Shown piece after piece: positions 1 through 12,100 of a stretch of 64,000 nucleotides of DNA. The stretch is taken from positions 13,688,440 through 13,752,439 of the forward strand of contig OZ038462.1 of assembly GCA_964036295.1 (NCBI GenBank), written 5' to 3'. The position numbers and the translations under genes were made by a program. Position 1 is the stretch's first letter. Each line of letters opens with the position of its first letter. The notes under the pieces were generated by a model. The model did not search any database. It was not told where the DNA came from and saw only the letters and a list, made by a program, of their open reading frames with translations. The stretch comes from Plumapathes pennacea (Eukaryota > Cnidaria > Anthozoa > Antipatharia > Myriopathidae).

Positions 1-1
1 A

Positions 2-319
2 CTACTTTCGTTGTGTAGGGGTGAATTATCACAATCTTTCTATTTGCTAGAAAACTGCAGCTACCCTAACCACGACAATGACATTGATTTGCACTGTCTT
101 CATTTTGTGTTTCTTGAGCGTCTAAACCATTTCACTGAATGTGTTCAAGCAATCCGGGAACAATCACGTGTGTCAATTGATGACAGACGTTCATGACACA
201 CTAAAGAAGCAGCCGATACAGTAAACGAAGAGCATTTTGGAGTAGATCCAGAAGGACCCACACCAGAAATACAGACTGAGAACAATGTCAACGTAATTTC
301 CTTGAATGACCCTAACTGA
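2..319 (+). pseudogene. C-terminal end of an integrase-core (DDE/rve) transposon-derived protein, truncated
   Basis: The frame starting at base 2 is open to a TGA at 194-196. In the same frame it then continues to a second stop at 317-319. The peptide contains FYLLEN, DLHCLHFVFLERLN and, after the stop, EEHFGVDPEGPTPE. In cnidarian and fish integrase-core proteins I know a region of the type 'DLFxLHxVFLPRIN...' followed by a short acidic 'YGVDxxGPxPE' tail, and the order here matches. The catalytic core would lie left of the window. With one in-frame stop and no visible gene structure I call it a decaying transposon gene end. The alternative is a living gene whose stop at 194 is a sequencing error. 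The family call rests on remembered motifs only. Confidence 0.55.
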
Positions 320-1117
320 TAGTCAGGCGGTAAGACTTAGGTCCCACCCTGCTACCTCGAGCCTTGCCCAAGTCATTGCATATCGCGATTTTTAACTACC
401 AAAGACTTTGTGCGGCACTCACACACTTAAAAAATAACGAGATTTCAATGATCGAATAACAACCTGTACATGTACACTGACATGTTACTAATATTTAAAG
501 CACATGGTGTCTGGAAACATGCATTGAGCAATTACGAACCAAAATACTATACTCGCATGGTTATAAAAACAAAAATATTTACGTAAAAAAGAACCCGTCC
601 TGTATGATACTCGTCTGTTGTTGTCCCCTGTAAACTCTGTAACAGCTGGCAAGTACTCCTAAGCTAAATTTCACTTAGTCCGCCAATTTGTATTTCTGTG
701 AACCAGACAAAGACATGCTTCCAAGAAAGGTAGCACAGACAATAAAGAGGAAATTCCCAAACGTTGTTCACAGAAGACTACGAAAACTGACCCCGAACCA
801 CACGGGAAACCAACGGATAACACAACTTAAGTTGGTACATCAGACATCTTTATATGGAAAGTAGAAGAAAATAACTGTTCCCGTGAACAAAGCACGGCCT
901 TTATTAACAGGTGCCCACGACTTCCAACCTTTACATTGGGCTGGAGTTGAACACCAGCTAAAATTACCGAACGCAGACCGCTCGACCACAGATTAAGTAT
1001 CGTCGATTTCATTTTGGCATTTAAAATACATTTTTCACGTTGTTTAAATTTCCAGTCAAGCTTTTGAAGCTCAAAGACTCGCCTTCAGACCCCGCAACAC
1101 TTGGGGCATCTTACAAA
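320..1117. other. Intergenic; WARS2 3' flank
   Basis: I see no coding exon here. The segment is downstream of WARS2, which is read on the minus strand. A minus-strand AATAAA at about 900-905 is a possible WARS2 polyadenylation signal, about 215 bp past the stop codon. Nothing else stands out. Confidence 0.4.
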
Positions 1118-4100
1118 TTACAGAAGTCCAACAAGTTGTTTCACCTCAGTCAAGTTCCTTGAAGCTATCAGCCGGGCTTTTTCAGCTCCTTCCTCTAAAA
1201 CTCCATCAACAAAACCTGGATCCTGCTTTAGCCTGCAAATCTCACTTCTAATCGGCTCCAGTTCGGACACCAAAATTTCAGCAAGGTCAGCCTTAAAATT
1301 TGATTTACATTGTGCAAGGTTTTGATATTTTAAACAGACATCTTCGAAAGTTATCCCGGTGAAAGCTGAGTAGATGTTGATAAGATTTGACATTCCAGGG
1401 CGTGACATGGGGTCGTAATTAATTTGCGGTTCAGAGTCTGTGACAGCTTTGCGGATTTTGTTCTTGATTTCCTCAGAGGTGTCCGTAATTTCAATTCGTG
1501 ATAATGAGTTTGTGTCTGACTTGCTCATCTTGGACGCTGGATTCCGCAGGTTCATTACTCGAGTAAAGTTCCCTGTCAGGGTTAAGGGGTATAATATTCC
1601 TTAATACATCGAAATTTGCACCAAAACGTCGAATCATTGATGGCCTCGCGTTGGTCCAACACAACGGCTTTATAGCGATGATCACTGTTTATAAACAGAT
1701 TTTTATGTTACTCAAATTCACCAGCCGTTAAACAAAAAAAAAGTATTTGGTTTGACAGCCACCAGATTTATGGTTGACAACAGATACTAATAAAAATACC
1801 TGCTGCCACGATGACCATGACTATAAGATAAGATACCACACACAGGATCTTGGTTAAGCCCGCGAGCAGTATGCCGTGTCGAACTCAGTGCAAATGAGCA
1901 AAATCCATTGTTTGAGCTACAGTAATTTTACTGAGTTTGGCAGGTGAAAAGCTCGTTTGAAACGGGCGTAAATCAGCCTGGCATCAAACTTGCATTTTTC
2001 TTTTCTTGATTGCCTGCTCAGAAAAGAAACTAGCGCAGTATGTTGGTTGTTATCGCGCCGTCTTCCTTGCTATATTAGAGGCAAATGATTGGGTTGGTTT
2101 CATGACTCACCTAGAATCGGCTGTGGTGAAGGGAACAGTTCTCCATACTTGTTGTTAAAGAGTCTGGACAGTTCTCTTGCCAGTTCCAAGTGTTGCAGTT
2201 GGTCATCTCCAATGGGAACATGCGAAGCTCTGTTTCATATAAAGACAAAATGAGAATAGAGTTTAAAGCAGGGAAGGTGGCTGGAAAGAGAGTTAAAAGA
2301 AAGAAAGGAAGGTGAAACAAAGAAGAAGTAATGGGGACAGAGAAACTTTGAGGGAAAGGTGAATTAGCTTCCAAGGAAAGATGAAATAAAGAATGGTACA
2401 GAGAAACTACAAAGGAAAAATGAAATAAGGAATAAATAATGGGAAAGGTGAAACTTCCAAGAAAAGGTGAAACTTCCAAGAAAAAGTGAAACTCCCAAGA
2501 AAAGGTAGAACTTTAAAGTAAAGGTGAAACTTCCAAAGGTGAAACTTCCAAGAAAAGGTGAAACTTCCAAGAAACGGTGAAACTTTCAAGAAAAGGTGAA
2601 ACTTCTAAGAAAAGGTGAAACTTCCAAGGAAAGGTGAAACTTCCAAGAAAAGGTGAAACTTCCGAGAAAAATTGGAAACTTCTAAGAAAATGTGAAACTT
2701 CTAGGGAAAGGTCAAACTTCCAGAAAAAAATTAAACTTCCAAGAAAATGTGAAACTTCCAAGGAAAGGTGAAAAAAGGAAGAAAACAAGGGAAAGATGAA
2801 AGGAAGGTAGGAAGAAGGAAGACAGAATAGAAAGGGAGGGAAAACGAAAATCATTCAAGGAAGGGCCAATTTGAAGAACCAATGGAAGAACCAGAGAAGG
2901 AAAAACAGGAAGGGACTGAAACAAAGTGTGGGAAAGGAAGAATGGTATGAAGGATGAAATGGAGATTACAAAATGGTGACAGAGAAAGGAGATGCTTCAT
3001 GTTTACTGTGCATCAGTTTCTCATGAAGATTATACTGTAACACAGTAGGAGGCTTACTTGTAAAGAAGAATATCAGAGGACATAAGAACTGGATATGAAT
3101 AGAGACCCAGACAGACTTGCTCTCTGTGACTATTCAGCTTACTCTGAAAAGTAAAAAATAGTATGGATTGTGTACTGTGCAGTAGTTTACTCAAAATTTA
3201 ATTATTGAGTGCAATAGAGATGCCATAAAACATATTTTTCTGAAATAATTGTTTTTCCCCAGTTGTTTGGAATGGCCTATTTGAAAACAGTTTACTACAA
3301 AAACTGGTCCTTTAGTGAATAAAATAGCAGAGATACTGTATGGGCTTAATTTAAGTACTCTACATGTGAAAAAAAAAACTGTTGTGGAGACCCAAGTCAT
3401 CTTCCTCCATGAGTCACCCTGGATGTGCCAACAACTCATATGTTTCTTATAAATCAAAGCGAGCCCTTTACATGAGGAACCACAACTCACAGCAGGATGC
3501 CTCTGGGGGTGAGGGACACTCAGAAAACAGGACAGGGTTTCGCTCCGGTCCAAAAGCAAATTATAGCACAATTGAAAACAAAAGAGGTCAGAAATCAATA
3601 ATATTGTAGGAAAAGCTTCCTTCGATCTGGCATTATGATCTGCAGGCTTTACTTACTGAGTTTTTAATACTTTCCCGTCTCTATCAAAGAGGACCATCTC
3701 TGACCAGGTTTTTGTTCGATATAAACGCTTGGTAAAGTTATGGGACTTGGGCCCCAGAACACCTTCTGTCCATAAAAATGGAACCTATGTATTTAGTGTT
3801 GGTTCCTTTAATTAGGAACCAATGCTGAGAGCTTTTTGTGTGGAACTATATGGAACTTATACTGCACACATCAAGAAACCAAGTGAACTAACTACTGGAT
3901 ATAAAGTGTTTGACTTTGTGTAACAAGATCTTGGATATATATGGTATTTTGTATGCAGCACCAGGACTTATAGCTTTATTCAATCAGCAAAACGTCTACC
4001 TTCCACTGATGCATTCGATTCAAGTGACCAGTTGGAGTGAGGCATCCTAATATCCAAGCAAGTTCAGTGTGTCCAGGTACCTTATGATGAGGAGTGTGTG

Positions 4101-5887
4101 AGAGAGAGAAAAAAAACTTTATTTACGCTCTGAGTTTCATCAATTTCCAATAATATTGCTTTTCATGAAGGCTGAGTCAAAAAATATATATGTCTACAAG
4201 TTAAATTACTTTGAAATGAACCTACACATCTTATGATCATATCTCCTAGTACAATGCTGTTCACTACTAATAAAACCATTATTATTATGTTACAATGGGA
4301 TTAAAATATTTTAATAGCATATGAAGATACTGAAGCTGGGGCTAGACAGGCAATTATAGCTCCCTTTAATGATGGATGAGACTGATAGTGTTTTGACCTT
4401 TAACGTGTGCAGATAAGGAGTTCCACAGCTTAGCAACGTCATAAGCAATAAGTTGTTTTCTTTGTGTAATTGGTGTGTGGTTTTGGCAGCTATTAACTAA
4501 GTTGATATTGGTTTTGACAAAGACCATAGGGTGATTTCTTTTGCTTGAAGAATTCTTTCAGGCATTTTGGACCACTGTCATCAAGTATATTAAACATAGT
4601 TATGGCTTTGTGTTGTATTCTAATTTCTGAAAGGTTGATCCAACCAAATCTTTGACAAATACTATTGGATCTGACTTCATAACTTTCTCTTGTTACTCTG
4701 GCTGGTAGCTCCATTTTGTAACTTTTGTAATTCTTTGGCAGGAAGGTTGTTGTTCTATACTGTACCATTTTGCATTTATATCATTAATAGAGAAATTAAC
4801 ACAACAGGCCAGGGTGGGTGCTACCAAGCTTTCAGGACAAAATAATTGTTATGAAAAAACCTTAAGCACTGAACAAACAAAGTCTGACAAAAAGGGAAGA
4901 GGGGATGGGATTAAAAGAAATTTTGTATGGGATGGCTTAGCCCAGACTTTCAACCTCTCACCCAACATGCCATTCTGCAATATTGCTATTTGTTAATGTC
5001 TCAAACAAGACACAAGTAAAATTCCAATGCAGTGCTCCCTTTTCCCTGCTACTGTACATGTTTACTGTTACCTTTGACTGCTGGAAAATGGCACTCTTTT
5101 GAGGGTCCAATCCGCAAGCTAGCAAACTAATAACCATGCTCCTGATGCTCTGCCTGATGTCATGAGAAGCCCAGGGCACTGTGATGGAATGAAGATCCAC
5201 GATACTGTACAACACATCTGTCTCACTTTCATGCTGCAGGGCAACCCAGTTTTTTACTGCTCCAAGGTAATTACCAATGTGCAGAACACCTGTGGGCTGA
5301 ATTCCTGAAAAGATGCGCCTTGGTTGATGAGATGCCTGAAATGAATACAAACTCCTCAAAATTTTGGGTAGGAAGTGTGCCGCCCTGGACTGAAAACCCT
5401 TGCTCTATTTCAGACCAAAATGTGGATTTTCGACCTATTTTCAATCAAAATTTGTGACTTTCGACCATTTTTAAACCAAAATTTGCAATTTTCAACCCTA
5501 TTTCAGACCTACTATCAAAATCTCCTGCCCTTTCCAGACTAAAGGCTCAAACATCGATACCCTATTACTAAAATGATGAACCCTTTGGGGCGGCACATAC
5601 CTACCCCTCCCCCCCCCCCCCCCCCCCCCCCCCCCCAGGAAATGATCACTCTTGGAGCGAAAAGGTTGATTTGACCACAATATTGTGTAAGTGAGGCAGT
5701 ACTTTAGTTTATATTTACGACTAGAGTGGGGGAGCAAGGAACGTACACACTTGGTAGAAATGATCAGATGAGACATCGAGCGTACCTCAGAATTTACGTA
5801 TCGCCTGTTTACTTTTACAGCACGGCTCCTCGGATACTGGGATAGTATGTGCGACTTCAGCAAAGTGAGATATCGCAATCTAGTCAT
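1118..5887 (-). CDS. WARS2: Mitochondrial tryptophanyl-tRNA synthetase, 6 exons
   Basis: This enzyme charges mitochondrial tRNA-Trp with tryptophan (class Ic aminoacyl-tRNA synthetase, matrix). Six exons join in phase: 5786-5887, 5072-5335, 4000-4080, 3058-3143, 2111-2229 and 1118-1572, giving 368 residues; the human protein has 360. Exon 1 encodes a basic presequence ([20 protein letters not shown]) suited to mitochondrial import, which supports this start. Exon 2 has [15 protein letters not shown] with the HIGH-type motif HIGN at residues 53-56, and VDLHSITVP. Exon 3 has [12 protein letters not shown] and HQWK, exon 4 has [13 protein letters not shown], exon 5 has [20 protein letters not shown], and exon 6 has the KMSKS loop (232-236) and ends KQLVGLL. 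All junctions are GT-AG. Intron 2 carries a reverse-transcriptase relic and intron 5 a minisatellite. The gene is head-to-head with CHMP1B. Confidence 0.96.
2425..2790. repeat. Purine-rich minisatellite (about 18 bp) in WARS2 intron 5
   Basis: A unit close to AAGGTGAAACTTCCAAGA repeats about twenty times with small changes (AAGTGAAACT, AATTGGAAACTTC, AATGTGAAACTTC). The purine-rich stretch spreads on both sides (2250-2940) with looser GAAAGG-type sequence. On the minus strand this gives long open frames made of GSFTFSWKF-like peptides, which are repeat translations and not genes. Confidence 0.85.
4366..4768 (-). pseudogene. Non-LTR retrotransposon reverse-transcriptase C-terminal relic
   Basis: It lies inside WARS2 intron 2, in the same direction as the gene. 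The minus strand reads [20 protein letters not shown], then in the same frame after two stops [12 protein letters not shown], then in another frame [16 protein letters not shown]. This order (RxxHK...MFxxL, LPKPxTNYxKR, GAxLWNxLP) is typical of the end of LINE ORF2 proteins in cnidarians. Stops and a frameshift show it is dead. The clade cannot be decided from this tail. Confidence 0.6.
5606..5636. repeat. Poly-C tract
   Basis: About 30 consecutive C residues in WARS2 intron 1. Similar C runs occur at 43138-43148, 56195-56210, 57110-57123, 58377-58388 and 61340-61358. Confidence 0.95.
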
Positions 5888-6166
5888 TTTTACGGCAGCA
5901 CATGCACGGCCTTCGCACACTGCCGCTCCACTTCGGCAGCCATGTTGGACGAGATAGACTGGGTCCTTTGAAATGACGTCATAGTGTGGGTGGTCAGTAC
6001 CGCTGTCATGTGATGTCGGCTCGCATGACGTCACTCTAACAATTTGGGGATGAAAACATCACTCTGGAAATAGGATCGACAGTTAGCCAAGCAATTTGGA
6101 GGTTTAGGACGCATATTCAAACAAGATCGTGTTCTTCCATTGCTTATCGTGCGAGAAAGTGTAAGC
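5888..6166. promoter_or_regulatory. Shared bidirectional promoter region of WARS2 and CHMP1B
   Basis: The start codons of WARS2 (minus, 5887) and CHMP1B (plus, 6167) are 279 bp apart with no repeat between them. TGACGTCA-like CRE half sites appear around 5973-5979 and 6027-6032 (TGACGTCA/TGACGTCAC), which are common in housekeeping promoters. No TATA box is obvious. The call comes from gene layout plus these motifs; transcription start sites cannot be seen. Confidence 0.6.
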
Positions 6167-9100
6167 ATGTCTAGTCAGATGGAAAGTATCCTTTTAGATG
6201 GTTGAGATAGATGGTGAAACTTGCCAGTTATCAGCATAAAAATGCCTGCCACAGTCGATACTTCCTCTTCACTGTTGATCGTTGAATGTCGCTGAGGTAC
6301 ATGTAGATAGTAAAGCATGCTGTTTTATGAGCTGATCCACATGCTTGATATCCAAGACCATTTGGACTTGAAGACTGATCGAGTTCAGTTTCTTCCCACT
6401 TTCTCTATACGTATACGATCGAGCAGATAGTTCAGTCAATTTCTTTGACTCAAAATCTTCTTCAATTCCAAGAGCACCTATTCAATTTAAAGGTATGTAC
6501 ACCCCACCAGCAGTAGCGCAAGATTTCTTGAACCTTCTGTCAGAAATTCTAGAATATTGTATCTGATTCTTCATTATCTGAGTTAGTGTATGGACATTTT
6601 CTTTGTTAACCCTATTGCCACATCTGAAGTTGCAATAAGGAGAATCAAACTATCACTTCTCACTAAATTATAGAGTACCCCCTTCACGGATTTGAATGCA
6701 TGATGGGTAATCAGGGCAAATAGACTACATATACATTTGTTTTACTGATCGGTGGAAAATTCAGAGCACTCCAAATTGTCATTTGCAAGCTTTTAATGGT
6801 TTCTAACTGATTGTGAGCAATTTCTGATTGACACTATTTAACCAAGACTTCTCGCACATGTTGCCACCATGTTACTTTGTTCTTGCCCTGATTACCCATC
6901 ATGCATTCAAACCTGTGAAAGAGTTTATTTTATAAATTCTCAAAAGTTGTGAAGTAATGTGCAAACAAACTTAGAAACTTTTAAGCGGGCATCAGGCCAA
7001 ATTGACTCCCAGGGCAAGCCTAACTTATCACATTTAAAATATATTGTACAGTTAGAACGGTGAGGAAGCCATTACGAACCAAACTTAAGTTAGCATGCAT
7101 GCTCAAACTTGCATGCGGGTGTCCAAACAGTATGCCAGAAAACCATTCAATTGACACAAAAAAGCAGGTGCTGCCTGTTATGAATGCTGTTCTCGGTGGC
7201 AGCACTTCCGGTCCCTTTGTTTCATGCTGGCCTATTGCAGGCTCATTTTCTTTATTATCCGCATCCAATAATTTCTTTTGTTAGTCTTGTCTTAAAATTC
7301 CTGCCACCCAATGATTATGTCAGTACGTGGTCAGTGCTTTTCAAGTCTTCTACAGTCCGCAGTGCAGGACATTAACATAAGTTTTCAACACTACCTTTTC
7401 AATTTTCCCCTTTTTCTCTTCCGTTTTTTGCTTTTGCATATTTAACATTCGCTGAAGTGGAGGTGAATAGCGGTGGATATTTACCGAGCTGTTTTGGCGA
7501 GGTAAATATCCACTGCTATTCACTGACACTGAGGTGAATAATAATTGTTTTAGTATATGGGTCATTCCACAGTATTTGGTAATGTCACAGAGGGGAAAAT
7601 CAGAGCATTTCAAGGCCTCAAAATTTGACAAATTCCACAACAGCCAAATAAAATGCATATGGTATCATAGAGATTTGGAGTTGCTACAACTTGAATATGT
7701 TTTAAACTGCAGGGCTTTTATGCTGGCAGCACTAAAGGGTGAAATTTGCCTGTTACGGAGGGGAATCAGAGAATTGGCATTTTTCACTAGTTTGTTTTTG
7801 CTCTCAAATTTCTCTGAGTTTGCAGCATGGATTGAAACAAGAGTATGCTCTGATTATTTGACAGTGCATATGCTATTAATTTATTGCGATAAAAAAATGG
7901 AATTGTTTGCCATTATTCAGTAACTGCATCTTTTTTGTAAGGATGTTCCGTTACGGAGGGGAACTTTTTGTCCACATCAAGTTAGCATATATATTTTTAT
8001 TTAAGAATATGTTTTTAGTTTAGAATGTATATACTCATGTTGTCAGTTCAGAATACATGTCTTCAGTTTAGAATCTATGTTATCAACGTGGACAATCTAT
8101 TTATCATTTATAATAGAAATATGAAGTGTTTGTAATATTGTCCATATGGACCCCCCCATAACCTTCCCCTCCATAACAATTTCCCCTCCGTAACAAAATT
8201 TTCCCCTCCGTAACAAATTTCAAATTGCAATATTTTGGTCAATAAACTTTGTCCAGTTTTACTGGTTATCTCATCTGAACACTTCCACTTCAAATTGGAA
8301 CTTCATGAAGTATGACATTCCAGGCCACACTACACTAGGAATAAAATAAACTTTTCCAACTAAATTTGTTACGGAGGGGAAAATGGTACTTTAGCTGCAT
8401 TCTGGATTTTTGCTGAAAAATTTTTTCTGGATTCCATTCACTTTTTTATAATGTTAGTATGAAGTACTTTATGTCTTTGCCACCTTGGTTTCTATTTCTC
8501 CTAAAATGCCTCCTATAGAATATAAAACTTATTTCCCCTCCGTAACGGCATTTTTTTAGTTATGCATATAATTGATGATAATTTATGCAGGATGTCACAT
8601 GATGATTAAATTTTTGGGCCCGCCTGACTCAAATTTAACTCTTCTACTTTTTAAATATGTCAGTTTTGTCTTCTTGCTGTTTACTTTTTCCTACTCATAT
8701 TTTTGTCCAAAATACTGTGGAATGACCCATATATCACACAAGTTTATAGCCAACTCCCAAATAGCTATTTTATTTCCAACAAAAGTGGGCAAAAACTGGG
8801 TTCGCGCACCATTTTGTTTTACCGGAAGCCGCCGGAAGGTGAATAGCACTATTCACTTGTGTGGTATATACTAACACTAGTTGTTCAGGTCTCTGCCCAG
8901 TTGTTTCTCCTGCTGTTCCTTTCTGCTCGATTGCACACAAGTTTACTGTTCGGATATCGTTTAATCACTTCGTTTTGTCGTCGATTCCTATATTCAGTCT
9001 CACATTACCCATGTCGTTGTTTCTATCTATTCGTTCAGTAACATCTCACCGTTCGCATTTCCGTCCCTTGTATTGTTTGCATTTTGTATATTTCAGTATT

Positions 9101-12100
9101 TACCGTGTGGCAATGTAACACAATAAAATTCCTCTGTCATTGTCAATGGTTGACACTGTGTCTCTGGGCCTACACTATACGTCAGCTCAGGAATGCAATA
9201 CTGCCAGCTTTCATTTCGGACCAGAATTTTGATGTTGGCTTGAATTGGCATGGATGGACAAATAGTGAAAATCTTTTGGTGGAAATTTGAGCTTGATCAT
9301 GATTGCTAATCTCAACCTAAGTCAAGCCAAGCTGGTCTTGCCAAGCAATACCCAAGTCAAAAACTTGGGTTGAATTGGTAGTTGACCTCTTCACATGAGC
9401 CCAATTACCAAGGTCTTGCCCTCGCACTATTTCTTTGTAAAAATTCAGATTTGTTCGTATGAGAGGGCAGGCCAGCCCAGTTAACCGAGATCTTGGTCTT
9501 TGCGACCGGGATCTCGGTTAACCAGGCTGGCCCGTTTTTCATATGAACACTCCAGCCCAGTTAACCGGGATGAAAATGTTTCAAGTATGCAAGTCTGAAA
9601 TGTACTTGCTTCTTAATTTGGCAATGATAGAAGAATTGGCAAAAACTTTTGCATCATGAACACTTTATCTCCGTTACCTGGGCTGAAATTTCCCATACGA
9701 ACACACGACCTGGCTGGCCCAGTTGACTGAATGGGCTCATATAAAGAGGCCCTAAGAAGAAAGGACTTTTAGGATACCACGGTTCATTCTTCATGTGATT
9801 TTCAGTTTGCAGCTAAAGATTTAGACAGAAAATCCAAAAAATGTGAGAAGGAAGAGAAGGCAGAAAAACTGAAACTAAAGAAGGTATTGTGCAAATCACT
9901 GTACATACTGTATATCTCATAATAACAGCCACCCCCTAGTTAATGATCACTTTGGCATTGAAAGTTCAATATTTTATCCCTCTTTGTTTCAAGGCAATCC
10001 AAAAAGGTAACATGGAAGGAGCCAAAATTCATGCTGAAAATTCTATTAGACAGAAGAATCAGGTATTGATGTCTATAACCTCTTTTTTTAATTATTTTAT
10101 TTTAATTATTTTATTATTTTGTGTGTGTGGTGAATCATGTGATTGTCACATTTACATGTAATCCCATAGCCAGCTCTTATGCAGCCATTCTTAGTCACGA
10201 ATGTTGGTGGGGAGGGAGAGAGCTGGGAGCGAGACTAACAGCAATACATTCATTGTTAGCAAACATCTTGTGCTAATCATATTTTATACATATGCAGGCA
10301 CTGAACTTCATGAGGCTGTCATCAAGGATTGATGCCACAGCCTCCCGTGTCCAAACAGCTGTCACTATGAAGCAGGTCACAGGTTCGATGGCCGGTGTGG
10401 TGAAGTCACTGGACTCTGCTATGAAATCAATGAACTTAGAGAAGGTTTGTGAGGGTGTTTCAAAAGCTTTTTTAAAGAGCCAGCCTTATCAATGATGATG
10501 ATACAGTGAGATAAAGGAGCTGGCCGTCATTTATTATGTGTGAGGGGAGGCTGACAGTTTTGCTGGGGGGTCATTTTCAAAATGTAGAATGTTTTGGGGG
10601 GGTCGATTTTCATTTTTGTATTGGCCAGCTTGTGGGGGGTCGGATTCAAAATGCCTGTTCTGAATACATAACTGCCGGGCCCCCCTCACAGGTAATAAAC
10701 GACCATCCCCAAAGCAAGCAAGGCCTTTGCATATTCCTTGAGGGTATATGAGCTCAAGCAGAAACAAAACCCTTCTCACTTTTTTATTATTATTGTTCCT
10801 GCCATCCAACATGGCTGCTGTGTAAACCCTCTACTGTTGGAAATTACCACAAACACAAGATGGACAATATATATTTTTTCCCTTAGGATAGTAGAAATGT
10901 TGTAACATTTTGTCAGTGTTTTGGACAGTTTCTTACCTGGCTGCAATATTAGATTGGTACTGGATTACAATGCTTTCTTGCTTGTTTGCAGGTGTCTGCC
11001 CTCATGGATAAATTTGAGCAGCAGTTTGAGAATCTGGATGTTCAGACAAACTATATGGAAAATGCGATGAGTGACACCACCACTCTGACAGTGCCACAGG
11101 TGAGATTTAAACATTGAGTTGACTCATCATACATGCAATATACAGTACATCATGTTTAAGCATTCTTTGGTTGCGATGGTCCTCCCAAAGGCACTGGAAG
11201 TGTCAGACTAAAGTAAAGTGGGCAATAAATATTGTTATGCAGTTTCTTTGAAATATTTTATCTTGTGATGTGAGTGGTGTAGAACACTGTTTGAAAATTG
11301 ATACGTAGTGAACCGTCTCTGCTGTGTGACTCTCACTACATAAATATAAATCTGTGAATGCTTGTTCTTTCAGGGTCAAGTGGATAGTCTAATGACACAG
11401 GTTGCTGATGAAGCTGGGTGTGTTTACTCTCTGTGTTATATAGTGTTCAGTAATGTGATGGTAATGTGTTAGTGATACTGTAGAGCTGTTTTCAGATGAC
11501 TGTTGAAAGTAATCATGTGATTGCTTTGGTTTTGCAGTTGCTACTGTATGTTATGCGATTGGTCCTAACAATTTTAGCAACATTCTTAGCCAATCAAGAG
11601 CAAAAGCAAAAGCTGTTTGCAATATTTTCATGCAAGAAAGCAAGTGACAATGACATGTTCTCACACTGCTGATTGGTTAGTGAAACCAATCGCCATTACT
11701 TGGTTTTGGTTTTGCTCATACTTTTAATACTATTGGTTGGACATGTTTTTGCTTGCCTCACAATGGATGGCATTGTGATTTCTTTGGTTTTGGTTTTTAA
11801 CAGTCATCTGAAAAGTGAGCTCTGTGAATACTGATGGTTGGTACTCTTACTGTTTATGATGATGGGGATGGTAAGGGTAGTTGTGATAGTCATTTCAACT
11901 TAATACAGTAGGACTTGACTGCCTGGTAAGATTTGTATAGTCACAGTAGAGTAATGGTGATATAGATGGTGGTATTGTAATGGTGATTATTATAACATTA
12001 ACCTGTTGCTTTTTACTCGTCGTTATGTATGACCATGTGCACCTTTTCTTCTTCAGTTTGGAACTCAACTTGGAGCTCCCAAGCGGCCAACAGCAGACTG

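Noticed and set aside
2111-2924. Several minus-strand frames with SFTFSWKF-type repeats.
   Set aside because: Minisatellite translation; only 2111-2229, in a different frame, is a real WARS2 exon.
4958-5071. Open frame continuing past WARS2 exon 2, including EHC-GILLVSC and W-NFTC-like peptides that resemble the next WARS2 block.
   Set aside because: The true block ([18 protein letters not shown]) is an exon at 4000-4080 with correct splice sites and phase. The sequence after 5071 is intron read-through.
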